Assembly: GCA_028713395.1 (NCBI GenBank)
Contig: JAQTOJ010000016.1
Coordinates: 1 to 15,170 of the forward strand
Reading direction: 5' to 3'
Source: Dehalococcoidales bacterium
Lineage (GTDB): Bacteria; Chloroflexota; Dehalococcoidia; Dehalococcoidales; Fen-1064
DNA length: 15,170 nucleotides
The stretch's first letter is position 1, and each line of letters starts with the position of its first letter. The notes beneath the pieces were generated by a model. It was not told the DNA's origin and ran no database searches. It saw nothing but the letters and a program-made list of their open reading frames with translations. Positions 1 through 6,734 of this stretch are shown piece by piece. The position numbers and the translations under genes are program-made.

Positions 1-18
1 CGTGTGCTCTTCCGATCT
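1..18. other. Residual Illumina sequencing adapter at contig end
   Basis: The first 18 bases read CGTGTGCTCTTCCGATCT. This matches the 3' end of the standard Illumina multiplexing/TruSeq read-2 adapter, which ends GTGTGCTCTTCCGATCT. Such an 18-base match at the very first position of a contig is best explained as untrimmed adapter rather than genomic DNA. The SDR frame that enters from the right runs into it without a stop, so any residues encoded by these bases are artificial. Confidence 0.93.
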
Positions 19-737
19 TCCTGGGTGAGGATTTTCTTGCGTAAACGGATGTTCGACGGAGTCACTTCCACCAGTTCATCCCGGTTGATGAAGTCGAGGG
101 ATTGTTCCATGATTTCAGGATTGCTCCAGAAGTACCGCATCATTTCCGTCCGGATGCTTCCCGGCGCAATTTCGTTCACCCTTATGCCGGAACGCGCCAG
201 TTCTTTCGCCAGGCCGCGGGTGATCATGTTCATGCCCGCTTTGGTCACGGAATAGGTATGCGAATTCATTACGGCTTTCAGACTCTCCACCGAGTTCATG
301 TTGATGATATTGCCGGTTTTTCGTTCTTTCATATAAGGAGCTACGGTTTTACAACCCAGATAAACGCTCTTCAGGTTGACGTTCATCGTAAAATCCCAGT
401 CAGCCTCCGGCGCCTGGAGCAAAGATCCCCCTCTGCCGCCACCGGCATTATTGACCAAAATATCTATCTTCCCGAAGGTTTCTATGGTCTTGCCCACCAT
501 CGCTTCCCAATCGGCTTTGGAGGAAGCATCCATTTTCATTGGCAGCGCCCGCCGCCCCGTCTGCCGTATTTTCTCCGCCACCTGTTCCAGTTCGCCGCTG
601 TTAATCTCAATATCGTTCAGCGAAACATCCGCCCCGGCTTCCGCAAACATGATCGCCACCGCCGCCCCGATCCCCCGCCTTGCCCCTGTTACTATCGCCA
701 CTTTGTCTTTTAAGGAAAACAAATCGCAAACGTTCAT
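19..737 (-). CDS. Classical SDR-family oxidoreductase, 3'-truncated by the contig end
   Basis: This is an NAD(P)-dependent short-chain dehydrogenase/reductase, probably cytosolic. I translated it from ATG 737-735 and it stays open for 239 codons into the adapter. Visible motifs are the Rossmann nucleotide-binding TGARRGIG (residues 17-24), NNAG (96-99), the active-site Ser149, Tyr162 and Lys166 (YSVTK), and the APGSIRTEM segment near 191-199. The usual C-terminal part, including the DGG-like end, is missing, perhaps 30-40 residues. The start is preceded by AAAGGGG about 11 nt upstream; an in-frame TTG at codon 6 would also fit the family. The gene diverges from rsmG across a long repeat-rich spacer. 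Family membership is sure, but the substrate cannot be told: 3-oxoacyl-ACP reductase-like and sugar or alcohol dehydrogenase roles are all possible. Confidence 0.9.
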
Positions 738-768
738 TGCCAGCCAAGCCCCTTTCTCTTCCGCGGAA

Positions 769-797
769 AATATCTATGTATATTATGGTTATGTCAA
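769..797 (-). promoter_or_regulatory. Candidate sigma-70 promoter for the left SDR gene
   Basis: On the minus strand a perfect TTGACA (797-792) is followed after 17 nt by GATATT (774-769), which matches TATAAT at 4 of 6 positions. The surrounding DNA is AT-rich and the SDR start lies about 30 nt downstream. The perfect -35 box and the ideal spacing are seen directly; promoter activity is inferred. Confidence 0.5.
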
Positions 798-1060
798 TTA
801 CACCAAGAAGTGCCTTGAAAATAAATATAAACTCTATCGCCTTCCGCCGTCAAACAGACCGCATCCCTCCATTTTTAGTTGTTCACAAATCCCGCAGGCG
901 CCAATACACTTTCTGAGGATACGCAATCCCCGAAGAATCTCTTCCTCTACGTCATCCCAGCGCAGGTGGCACCCATTCAGCAGCTTGTCTGCTGTTCATC
1001 CCGTATGTAAATCGGGACGGAGATCCATAGGCCGTAGTTCCAGAAGATTAAGTTTCCTTC

Positions 1061-1132
1061 TCTCCCCTTAAGTTTAAGGAGCCTGTCCTCGACCTGATCG
1101 GGGAGAGATACAGAGGGATTTGTTATAAATCT
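1061..1132 (+). repeat. Interrupted copy of the short hairpin repeat (family A)
   Basis: TCTCCCCTTAAGTTTAAG begins as in the intact copies at 9986 and 11218. The right arm is then interrupted by about 20 nt (GAGCCTGTCCTCGACCTGAT...) before GGGAGAGATACAGAGGGATTTGT resumes. The inserted GAGCCTGTCC word also follows the left arms at 8620 and 9874, so it is a recurring variant rather than random sequence. Confidence 0.65.
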
Positions 1133-1180
1133 TCTTCCTTGTCTCCTCGCCCCTCGTGGGAGAGGATTAAGTGAGTGCCC

Positions 1181-1213
1181 CATATGAGCATCTTCATCGC
1201 CATCCCATGTGAA
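1181..1213 (+). repeat. Degenerate copy of the 75-bp intergenic element (family B)
   Basis: Over 33 positions this stretch matches the interior of the element at 9900-9974 (from CAGATGAGC to GTATGAA) at 26 positions, by my hand alignment. It lacks the terminal inverted repeats, so it looks like an old decayed or partial copy. Confidence 0.5.
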
Positions 1214-1224
1214 TCTAGTTGTTC

Positions 1225-1262
1225 CCTCCCTTCAAGTTTGAAGGGAGGTCAGGAGGGATTTG
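1225..1262 (+). repeat. Intact hairpin repeat with conserved tail (family A)
   Basis: CCTCCCTTCAA (1225-1235), a GT loop, and TTGAAGGGAGG (1238-1248) form a perfect 11-bp inverted repeat. It is followed by TCAGGAGGGATTTGGG, the tail that also follows the hairpins near 9986, 11218 and 12710. Confidence 0.7.
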
Positions 1263-1314
1263 GGATAAAATGTGAGCAGCTCTTTTCAGCCGGCATCTTG
1301 AACCTTATCCTCAA

Positions 1315-1344
1315 TTCGCTATACTAACAGGCACATTTGTCGTC
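1315..1344 (+). repeat. 30-bp direct repeat, copy 1
   Basis: This stretch pairs with 8439-8468. The last 15 bases, GGCACATTTGTCGTC, are identical and the first 15 differ at 5 positions by my count. The first half (ATTCGCTATACTAACAGG) also resembles 8651-8669 (ATTCGCCATAATAGAAGG). Confidence 0.6.
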
Positions 1345-1396
1345 TCTCCTTGTGCAAAAAATGCTCATGCATTTCCTTTCCAAACCCAAATGCTGT

Positions 1397-1425
1397 TAAT
1401 CCCTCACCGTTGTTTCTGATAAAAT
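1397..1425 (+). promoter_or_regulatory. Possible weak promoter very close to the rsmG start
   Basis: TAAAAT (1420-1425) could be a -10 box, with a weak TTAATC (1397-1402) 17 nt upstream. Transcription would start near 1432, only a few bases before the ATG codons at 1434 and 1437, so the mRNA would be nearly leaderless. The -35 match is poor. Confidence 0.3.
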
Positions 1426-1433
1426 GGGTGGAT

Positions 1434-2147
1434 ATGATGGAGTTGATTGATAAAGGCGCCAGGAACTTGGGCATCGCTCTAAGTGAAAAACAACTGGCGC
1501 AATTCCAGACCTATTACGAAGAACTCGTGGTCTGGAATCAGCAGATGAACCTCACCGCCATCACGGCAATCGATGCCGTCCAGATCAACCATTTCCTGGA
1601 TTCCCTCACCGTGAGCCTCGTGTACCAGCCTGAAGGTAAAATCAAAGCCCTGGATGTGGGCACCGGCGCCGGCTTTCCCGGTATCCCGCTGAAAATTGCC
1701 TTCCCGGAAATGCACTTGGTCTTGTTGGAAGCCACCGGTAAAAAAGTGCTGTTTTTACAACACATCCGGGAAAAGCTCTGTCTGGAAAATGTTCAGGTCA
1801 TCACCGGGCGCGCTGAAGAAGTGGCGCACCAATTTAGATACCGCGCCGCGTTTGACCTGGTGCTTTCACGCGCCGTCGCTCCCCTGGTCACGCTGGTGGA
1901 ATACACCCTGCCTTTCTGCCGCATGGATGGACTCCTCATCGCCCATAAAAAAGGTGATATCAAGTCCGAAATCGAACAGGCAAAACCCGCCATCAACATC
2001 CTCAAAGCCCGGTTACTGGAAGTGAAACCCGTCAACCTGCCGGAATTCCCGGATAACCGCTCGCTGGTGGTCGTCAAACAACTCGCCCCCGTGCCGGCTC
2101 TCTACCCGCGTCAATCCGGCCTGCCGGTGAAAAAACCCCTCGGCTAA
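1434..2147 (+). CDS. rsmG: 16S rRNA (guanine527-N7)-methyltransferase RsmG (GidB)
   Basis: RsmG uses S-adenosylmethionine to make m7G527 in the small-subunit rRNA. The 237-residue protein has the SAM-binding signature LDVGTGAGFPGIPL (residues 73-86), the conserved SRAVAP segment (146-151), HKKGD (171-175), and the family's C-terminal PRQSGLPVKKPLG tail. The family is usually about 210-240 residues. I chose ATG 1434 (ATG 1437 follows directly) because the open frame upstream to 1350 encodes no family-like sequence and crosses the putative promoter. No strong Shine-Dalgarno is present, only GGTGGAT just before the start. The gene sits upstream of pdxS with a 220-nt gap that holds a repeat and a separate promoter, so it is probably its own transcription unit. 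It is not next to mnmG or parAB, its common neighbours in many bacteria. The function call is firm. Confidence 0.96.
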   Translation: MMELIDKGARNLGIALSEKQLAQFQTYYEELVVWNQQMNLTAITAIDAVQINHFLDSLTVSLVYQPEGKIKALDVGTGAGFPGIPLKIAFPEMHLVLLEATGKKVLFLQHIREKLCLENVQVITGRAEEVAHQFRYRAAFDLVLSRAVAPLVTLVEYTLPFCRMDGLLIAHKKGDIKSEIEQAKPAINILKARLLEVKPVNLPEFPDNRSLVVVKQLAPVPALYPRQSGLPVKKPLG

Positions 2148-2155
2148 CCGTACCA

Positions 2156-2245
2156 TCGTCTTTGCGAGACCATCCCGGTGTAATCGGGAGGCGCGGCAAT
2201 CTAAATCAATTTTTCTGGATTCCGGCCTTCACCGGAATGACAGTT
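2156..2245 (+). repeat. Dispersed intergenic palindromic repeat between rsmG and pdxS
   Basis: The segment holds two palindromic modules. TCCCG...CGGGA near 2173-2189 lies within a CGTCTTTGCGAG...CGCGGCAATCT context. A hairpin ATTCCGG-CCTTCA-CCGGAAT (2219-2238) is flanked by CTGG and GACA. The layout (GGATTCC...GGAATGACA) matches a widespread class of bacterial intergenic palindromes. No T-tract follows, so I do not call it a terminator. Confidence 0.55.
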
Positions 2246-2284
2246 GCATCTTGTAATTTGATTATTGATTATTTCTCTTTTTGG

Positions 2285-2314
2285 TTGCTATTGCTCCGTC
2301 TCCCATAGTAAAAT
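2285..2314 (+). promoter_or_regulatory. Candidate promoter of the pdxS-pdxT-R3H-TPR unit
   Basis: TTGCTA (2285-2290), an 18-nt spacer and TAAAAT (2309-2314) resemble a sigma-70 promoter. They predict a start near 2321 and a leader of about 45 nt before pdxS. The M24 gene has the same -35 hexamer, TTGCTA, at 11341. Confidence 0.5.
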
Positions 2315-2367
2315 AGCTGTGTAATAATCACGATTAATGCGCCCTTTTTAACATATTGGAGGATACC

Positions 2368-3249
2368 ATGGAAACCGCAACTTTCAAAGTAAAAACCGGC
2401 CTTGCCCAAATGCTCAAGGGCGGGGTCATTATGGATGTCGTGACCCCGGAACACGCCAAAATTGCGGAAGCTGCCGGCGCCTGCGCTGTCATGGCGCTGG
2501 AACGCGTCCCGGCGGATATCCGCGCGGCTGGCGGCGTTGCCCGTATGTCCGATCCCACGGTCATCAAGCGAATCATGAAAGCCGTCACCATCCCCGTCAT
2601 GGCCAAATGCCGTATCGGGCATTTTGTTGAAGCTCAGATCCTTGAAGCCCTCGGCATCGATTACATCGATGAGTCCGAGGTTTTGACCCCGGCGGATGAA
2701 ACCCATCACGTTTGGAAACATGATTTCAAAGTGCCGTTCGTTTGCGGTTGCCGTAACCTCGGTGAAGCCTTGAGGCGCATCAGCGAAGGCGCGGCCATGA
2801 TCCGCACCAAAGGCGAAGCCGGCACCGGTGATGTCGTGGAAGCTGTCCGCCACATGCGCACCGTCCAGGATGAAATCCGCAAACTGGTGAATATGTCTCC
2901 TGAAGAACTGCCCTCCGAAGCTAAAGAATTGGGGGCGCCGTTAGATCTCGTCATCGAAATCCACCGCACCGGGAAATTACCGGTCGTGAACTTTGCCGCC
3001 GGCGGCGTCGCCACCCCGGCTGATGCCGCTTTGATGATGCAATTGGGAGCTGACGGTGTCTTCGTCGGTTCCGGTATCTTCAAGTCCGGCAACCCGGAAG
3101 CCCGGGCGAAAGCCGTTGTCCAGGCTGTGACGCATTATAAAGATGCCAAAATATTAGCCAAGGTCTCGCAGAATCTGGGTGAAGCCATGGTCGGCATCAG
3201 TGTTAAACAGATTCCGCCGGAACAATTACTCGCGGGTAGAGGATGGTAG
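2368..3249 (+). CDS. pdxS: Pyridoxal 5'-phosphate synthase, lyase subunit PdxS
   Basis: PdxS condenses ribose 5-phosphate, glyceraldehyde 3-phosphate and PdxT-derived ammonia to pyridoxal 5'-phosphate (DXP-independent route). The 293-residue protein matches the usual length of about 294. The Schiff-base lysines are visible: Lys80 in VMAKCRIGH and Lys148 in IRTKGEAGTG. Asp23 (IMDVV) and the phosphate-binding AAGGVATPADAA region are also present. ATG 2368 is preceded by TTGGAGGA (2356-2363), a strong ribosome binding site. An in-frame TTG at 2356 lies inside that site and is not the start. It is the first gene of a tight unit, and its stop is separated from the pdxT ATG by a single base. Function is very secure. 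Confidence 0.98.
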   Translation: METATFKVKTGLAQMLKGGVIMDVVTPEHAKIAEAAGACAVMALERVPADIRAAGGVARMSDPTVIKRIMKAVTIPVMAKCRIGHFVEAQILEALGIDYIDESEVLTPADETHHVWKHDFKVPFVCGCRNLGEALRRISEGAAMIRTKGEAGTGDVVEAVRHMRTVQDEIRKLVNMSPEELPSEAKELGAPLDLVIEIHRTGKLPVVNFAAGGVATPADAALMMQLGADGVFVGSGIFKSGNPEARAKAVVQAVTHYKDAKILAKVSQNLGEAMVGISVKQIPPEQLLAGRGW

Positions 3250-3250
3250 C

Positions 3251-3829
3251 ATGAAAATCGGTGTCCTTGCATTGCAAGGCGCCTTTGCGGAACACAGCGC
3301 CGTGCTGCAGCGGCTGGGCGTGGAAGCGGTCGAAATCAGGTTGCCCGGGCAATTGGAAAATCTGGATGGGTTGATTCTCCCGGGGGGTGAAAGCACCTCC
3401 ATCACCAAACTGATGCGGCATTACGCCTTGACCAAAAAACTCCACGAAATGGCGGTTAACGGTTTCCCCCTGTTTGGCACTTGCGCCGGTATGATCGTCC
3501 TCGCCAAGGGTATCTCTAATGGCAAAATCGAACCTGTGGGCGTCATGGAAATCGATGTTAAACGCAATGCCTTCGGGCGGCAGGTGGATAGTTTTGAAAC
3601 GGACGTCGCCATCCCGGTACTCGGGCGCAACAAATTTCACGCGGTTTTTATCCGCGCCCCGCTCATCGCATCTGTCGGCACGGATGTTGAAATCCTCGCC
3701 AAATTGCCGAATGGTACTATCATCGCCGCCCGGCAGGGTAAATTATTGGTCACCGCCTTTCACCCCGAATTGACGGATGACCCCAGATTTCACCAGTATT
3801 TCCTGGATATTATCGCCGGGAAAAAATAA
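3251..3829 (+). CDS. pdxT: Pyridoxal 5'-phosphate synthase, glutaminase subunit PdxT
   Basis: PdxT is the class I glutamine amidotransferase that hydrolyses glutamine and passes ammonia to PdxS in the PLP synthase complex. The 192-residue protein (family about 190-200) shows LPGGESTS (43-50), the nucleophile Cys78 in FGTCAGM, and the His171/Glu173 pair in FHPELTDD, so the catalytic triad is complete. ATG 3251 follows AGAGGATGG, which overlaps the end of pdxS, so translation is probably coupled. The frame is open upstream to 3179, but that part lies inside pdxS and encodes no PdxT-like sequence. The next gene starts 18 nt after the stop. Confidence 0.98.
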   Translation: MKIGVLALQGAFAEHSAVLQRLGVEAVEIRLPGQLENLDGLILPGGESTSITKLMRHYALTKKLHEMAVNGFPLFGTCAGMIVLAKGISNGKIEPVGVMEIDVKRNAFGRQVDSFETDVAIPVLGRNKFHAVFIRAPLIASVGTDVEILAKLPNGTIIAARQGKLLVTAFHPELTDDPRFHQYFLDIIAGKK

Positions 3830-3832
3830 ATC

Positions 3833-3850
3833 CAGGAGGAGGTTAACTTG
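3833..3850 (+). promoter_or_regulatory. Strong ribosome binding site fixing a TTG start
   Basis: CAGGAGGAGGTTAACTTG: a near-perfect Shine-Dalgarno stands 5 nt before TTG. It decides the start of the R3H ATPase gene, since the frame has no early ATG or GTG with a comparable site. Confidence 0.8.
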
Positions 3851-5389
3851 CAAAAAGTAATCACCGATGACCTGGAAGCCTTATTGGACATTTTGCCCCC
3901 GAATATCCGCGGGTTGCTGCAACAACAGGCTGATTTCAAGGGTCTCATCGAAGTTATTTTGGATCTGGGCAGATCTCCGGAAGCCCGCTTTCTGGACCGC
4001 GAGATCACGCTGGAATCCACCGAAGTCACCGAAGAAGACATCGAATACGTCACATCGCGCATCGGGGCTTTCGGGGACGATAACCGCGCCGGTATCGAAC
4101 GGACATTGCACCGCATTTCCGCCATTCGCAACCGTAAAGGCCGCGTCGTCGGTCTGACGGTGCGCGTCGGCCGGGCGGTTTTCGGCACGATCAATATCAT
4201 CGAAGACCTGGTCCGCAGCGGCAAAAGCATTTTACTGCTGGGTAGACCCGGTGTCGGCAAGACTACCATGCTGCGTGAGGTTGCCCGCGTGCTGGCGGAT
4301 GACATCGATAAACGCGTTATCATCGTGGATACCTCCAACGAAATTGCCGGTGACGGTGATATCCCCCACCCGGCTATCGGCAAAGCTCGCCGTATGCAGG
4401 TACGCACCCCGGATATGCAGCACGCCGTCATGATTGAAGCCGTGGAAAACCACATGCCTGAAGTCATTGTTATTGATGAGATCGGCACCCAGTTGGAAAC
4501 CCTGGCCGCCCGCACTATCGCCGAGCGCGGCGTGCAGTTGGTCGCCACCGCTCACGGCAACACATTGGAAAATCTCATGATGAATCCCACCCTGGCTGAC
4601 CTTATCGGCGGCATTCAATCCGTCACCCTGGGCGATGAAGAAGCCAAGCGCCGCGGCACCCAGAAATCCATACTGGAACGCGTCTCTTCTCCAACCTTTG
4701 ATATTCTGGTGGAAATCCAGGAACGTGATAAGGTCGCCATTCATAAAGATGTCGCCGGCGCGGTGGACTCTATCCTGCGCGGTGAACCGCAGCCGTTGGA
4801 AGTTCGCTCCACTGACGAAAATGGCGAGCTCCATGTCGAAAGCGTCATGCCTTTGACCGATGCGCGCAAACCCGTCCGTCAGAATGGCAACCATAAAGTT
4901 GATGTCGTCAAAAACGGCAACGCCCCCCGCCTCTATCTCTTCGGCGTTAACCGCGGTCGCCTGGAACAGGTGGCGGAAGAAATGCAGATCCAGTTGCACA
5001 TTGTTGAGGAACTGGAAAACGCCACCCTCATGGTCACCTCCAAGAAATATTTCCGGCAGAAACCGCCGCGCATCCGCGATGCTGAAAACCGGAATCTTTT
5101 AATTTACGTGCTGCGCGGCAACAGCCCGCCGCAGATCCGGCAACTGCTGAGTTCGGTCTATCCGGTAGAGTATAATGAGATAGCCAACCGTGATTCGTCC
5201 TTCAAACTGGCGCTCGATGAAGCCAAAGAAGCCGTCGAATCGATCAAAGGTGGCACGGAAACTGTGGAATTGAGTCCGCAAAGCGCCTACATCCGGCGTC
5301 TGCAACACCTGGTGGCGGAAAGAAACGGGGTCTTTTCGCAGAGCACCGGCAAAGACCCCAACCGGCGTGTCAGAATTTTTAGAATGTAA
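3848..5389 (+). CDS. R3H-domain AAA-type ATPase (Ycf45/SpoIIIAA-like), TTG start
   Basis: This is a 513-residue P-loop ATPase. In order: an N-terminal region (1-120) with the LPPNIRG motif typical of Ycf45/SpoIIIAA relatives; Walker A GRPGVGKTT (132-140); DTSNEIAGDGDIPH (161-174); Walker B VIVIDEIG (206-213); a sensor-like ATAHGN (233-238); a linker; a putative domain at about 360-440; and a C-terminal R3H nucleic-acid-binding domain with Arg483-x3-His487 (YIRRLQH). The TTG at 3848 is the likely start because AGGAGGAGG (3834-3842) lies 5 nt upstream and no ATG occurs in frame before Met141. It sits between pdxT and a TPR gene with short gaps, so it is probably co-transcribed. The cellular role of this family is not well established; ATPase and single-stranded nucleic-acid binding are inferred from the domains. 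No membrane segment is evident. Confidence 0.9.
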   Translation: MQKVITDDLEALLDILPPNIRGLLQQQADFKGLIEVILDLGRSPEARFLDREITLESTEVTEEDIEYVTSRIGAFGDDNRAGIERTLHRISAIRNRKGRVVGLTVRVGRAVFGTINIIEDLVRSGKSILLLGRPGVGKTTMLREVARVLADDIDKRVIIVDTSNEIAGDGDIPHPAIGKARRMQVRTPDMQHAVMIEAVENHMPEVIVIDEIGTQLETLAARTIAERGVQLVATAHGNTLENLMMNPTLADLIGGIQSVTLGDEEAKRRGTQKSILERVSSPTFDILVEIQERDKVAIHKDVAGAVDSILRGEPQPLEVRSTDENGELHVESVMPLTDARKPVRQNGNHKVDVVKNGNAPRLYLFGVNRGRLEQVAEEMQIQLHIVEELENATLMVTSKKYFRQKPPRIRDAENRNLLIYVLRGNSPPQIRQLLSSVYPVEYNEIANRDSSFKLALDEAKEAVESIKGGTETVELSPQSAYIRRLQHLVAERNGVFSQSTGKDPNRRVRIFRM

Positions 5390-5404
5390 CGGGGAGAGAG
5401 GAAA

Positions 5405-6448
5405 ATGGCAGGTAGTAACGAAGCCAAAGAATGGTTCGCCAAAGGTTTGACTTATTTCGAAGCCAACAAATATGAAGACGCGCTGCAAGCCTATAATAAA
5501 GCCATCGAAATTTATCCGGCCATTGCCGAAGCCTGGACGAATAAAGGCAATACCCTGGCGGCATTAGGCCGTAACGACGAAGCCTTGACCGCCTATGATG
5601 AGGCGATTCGGCTCAACCCTGATCTGGTGGAAGCCCGCATGAATAAAGGTATCGTCCTCAGCGAAAACGGTAAATACGCCGAAGCCATCTCCGAATACGA
5701 TGCCGCCATCAAGATCAAACCGGATGACGCCGATCTCTGGTACAACAAAGGCGTCGCCTATCATAAGGCCAACAATTCGGAGGAAGCGGTCAAAGCCTAC
5801 GAAGAAGTCATCAAAATCAACCCCAAGAGCGCGCAGGTCTGGAATAACAAGGGCGTAGCCCTGCACGATTTGAATAAGCCCGCCGAAGCCGTCAAAGCCT
5901 TCGAAGAAGCCGTCAAACTCAGTCCCCGCTATGCCAAGGCCTGGAATAACAAGGGTGATGCCTTTGCCGACCTGGGGAAATACCCGGAGGCGGTCAAAGC
6001 CTTCGAGGAAGCCGTGAAAATAGAGCCGCAATTCCTTGAAGCCTGGCATAACAAAGGCGATGCCTTCACCGAAATGGCGCACTTTGAAGAAGCCATATCC
6101 GCCTATAACCAAGCGCTCAAGATCAACCCGCGTGATGCTATAACCTGGAACAGCCTCGGCGAGGCATTACAAAAATCCGGCGAACAATTGGAAGCCTTCC
6201 GCGCATTTGTCAAAGCCACGGATATCGATCCTAAATTCGCCGGGGCATGGTTCAACAAAGGCACCGTTTTCTTCAAGACCGGCAAAAACGAGGACGCTCT
6301 GGCCGCGTATCAGCAGGCCGTGAAAAACGACCCCGCTTTCGCCAAGGCCTGGTATAACCTCAGCCTCGTCTACCATAATCTGAAAAAACACGATGAGGAA
6401 ACCAAAGCCCGCGCCGAAGCCAAAAAGCTCGACCCCGGTTATAAATAA
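5405..6448 (+). CDS. Tetratricopeptide repeat protein with ten TPR units
   Basis: The 347-residue protein is almost entirely ten consecutive 34-residue TPR units, each ending in a Pro at the unit boundary (for example AIEIYP, AIRLNP, AVKLSP). Most units carry the signature W-x-N-K-G in helix A, for example AWNNKGDAFADLGKY. This regular type of TPR forms a superhelical scaffold for protein-protein contacts. There is no signal peptide, membrane segment or enzymatic domain, so it should be cytosolic. ATG 5405 follows GGGGAGAGAGG with good spacing and lies 15 nt after the stop of the R3H ATPase gene. It is the last gene of the pdxS unit. The partner protein is unknown; the adjacent R3H ATPase is a reasonable first candidate, by context only. 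Confidence 0.93.
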   Translation: MAGSNEAKEWFAKGLTYFEANKYEDALQAYNKAIEIYPAIAEAWTNKGNTLAALGRNDEALTAYDEAIRLNPDLVEARMNKGIVLSENGKYAEAISEYDAAIKIKPDDADLWYNKGVAYHKANNSEEAVKAYEEVIKINPKSAQVWNNKGVALHDLNKPAEAVKAFEEAVKLSPRYAKAWNNKGDAFADLGKYPEAVKAFEEAVKIEPQFLEAWHNKGDAFTEMAHFEEAISAYNQALKINPRDAITWNSLGEALQKSGEQLEAFRAFVKATDIDPKFAGAWFNKGTVFFKTGKNEDALAAYQQAVKNDPAFAKAWYNLSLVYHNLKKHDEETKARAEAKKLDPGYK

Positions 6449-6459
6449 CCCTCGATGTC

Positions 6460-6480
6460 ATCCCGTACTTGATACGGGAT
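6460..6480 (+). repeat. Short palindrome resembling the ends of the 75-bp element
   Basis: ATCCCGTA-CTTGA-TACGGGAT forms an 8-bp stem with a 5-nt loop. It is flanked by GTC on the left and CCA on the right, the same borders as the element at 9900-9974 (GTCATCCC...GGGATCC), so it looks like an internally deleted relative. Confidence 0.55.
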
Positions 6481-6498
6481 CCAGAAAAAACGAAAACT

Positions 6499-6573
6499 GG
6501 ATTCCAGATCAAGTCCCGATTGATTAAGCTTCATACGGGATGGCGACGATGTCGCTCATCTGGAATGACGTGG
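6499..6573 (-). repeat. 75-bp intergenic element (family B), inverted copy 1
   Basis: The reverse complement of this stretch matches 9900-9974 at 73 of 75 positions. Each end carries a perfect 9-bp inverted repeat, ATTCCAGAT (6501-6509) and ATCTGGAAT (6558-6566). It is non-coding and MITE- or REP-like. It lies in inverted orientation to the second copy, with the radical SAM and argC genes between them. Confidence 0.85.
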
Positions 6574-6587
6574 TGAGAATTGTGGTG

Positions 6588-6618
6588 GCACAGGCATCCT
6601 TGCCTGTGCTTTATTTTT
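6588..6618 (+). terminator. Rho-independent terminator after the pdxS-TPR unit
   Basis: GCACAGGCA (6588-6596), a TCCT loop and TGCCTGTGC (6601-6609) form a perfect 9-bp stem followed at once by TTTATTTTT (6610-6618). It lies about 140 nt beyond the TPR stop. The same hairpin word is also a common intergenic repeat type, so it may be a repeat used as a terminator. Confidence 0.7.
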
Positions 6619-6628
6619 CTACTTGTCT

Positions 6629-6646
6629 TTCCCGCGAACGCGGGAA
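6629..6646. repeat. CCCGCG/CGCGGG intergenic palindrome
   Basis: TTCCCGCG-AA-CGCGGGAA is a perfect 18-nt palindrome followed by TCCA. This is a frequent form of bacterial extragenic palindromic repeat. No T-tract follows. Confidence 0.55.
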
Positions 6647-6728
6647 TCCACAGAACCACGACTGCCTAGGCATGAGTATGGTGCATTGTAAACCACTGTT
6701 TCACTCTGGACGACTACTTTTTTCAGAG

Positions 6729-6734
6729 TATAAT
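6729..6734 (+). promoter_or_regulatory. Possible -10 box upstream of the radical SAM gene
   Basis: A perfect TATAAT lies in AT-rich DNA about 75 nt before the short ORF at 6812 and 157 nt before the radical SAM gene. I find no good -35 at 16-18 nt, so this is a weak call. Confidence 0.3.

Larger units (their letters stand above)
738..1433. other. Gene-free spacer of about 700 bp with several dispersed repeat remnants
   Basis: I see no credible gene here. Short ORFs on either strand are translations of repeat DNA and lack a ribosome binding site. The spacer holds the SDR promoter (769-797), a fragment of the CTGAGGATACGC...GAAGAATCTC type (about 914-944), a TCCCG...CGGGA hairpin near 1003-1021, an interrupted copy of the short hairpin family (1061-1132), a degenerate copy of the 75-bp element (1181-1213), an intact hairpin with its tail (1225-1262), and a 30-bp sequence repeated near 8439 (1315-1344). 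Confidence 0.75.

Noticed and set aside
977..1183. 68-residue open frame on the minus strand
   Set aside because: It is a translation of dispersed repeat DNA, has no ribosome binding site, and similar repeat words occur in other spacers.
1350..1433. N-terminal extension of rsmG to an upstream start
   Set aside because: The added residues are not family-like, and the region holds the probable promoter.
2315..2367. PLP-sensing riboswitch or PdxR operator ahead of pdxS
   Set aside because: The leader is only about 45 nt, with no clear aptamer-like structure or repeat. PdxR-type control cannot be supported here.
3179..3250. N-terminal extension of pdxT
   Set aside because: The extension lies inside the pdxS coding sequence. 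ATG 3251 has a good site and gives a normal-length PdxT.
3790..4548. 252-codon minus-strand open frame across the pdxT/ATPase junction
   Set aside because: It is a Ser/Thr/Arg-rich shadow frame, opposite two secure genes, without a start signal.
4232..4999. Long open frame of 255 codons on the minus strand inside the R3H ATPase gene
   Set aside because: It is antisense to a clear ATPase gene with Walker motifs, has no homology features and reflects codon bias of the sense strand.
5405..6448. Tandem DNA repeat or CRISPR-like array in the TPR gene
   Set aside because: The 102-nt period is that of 34-residue TPR units under protein-level constraint. DNA copies are diverged and there are no spacers.
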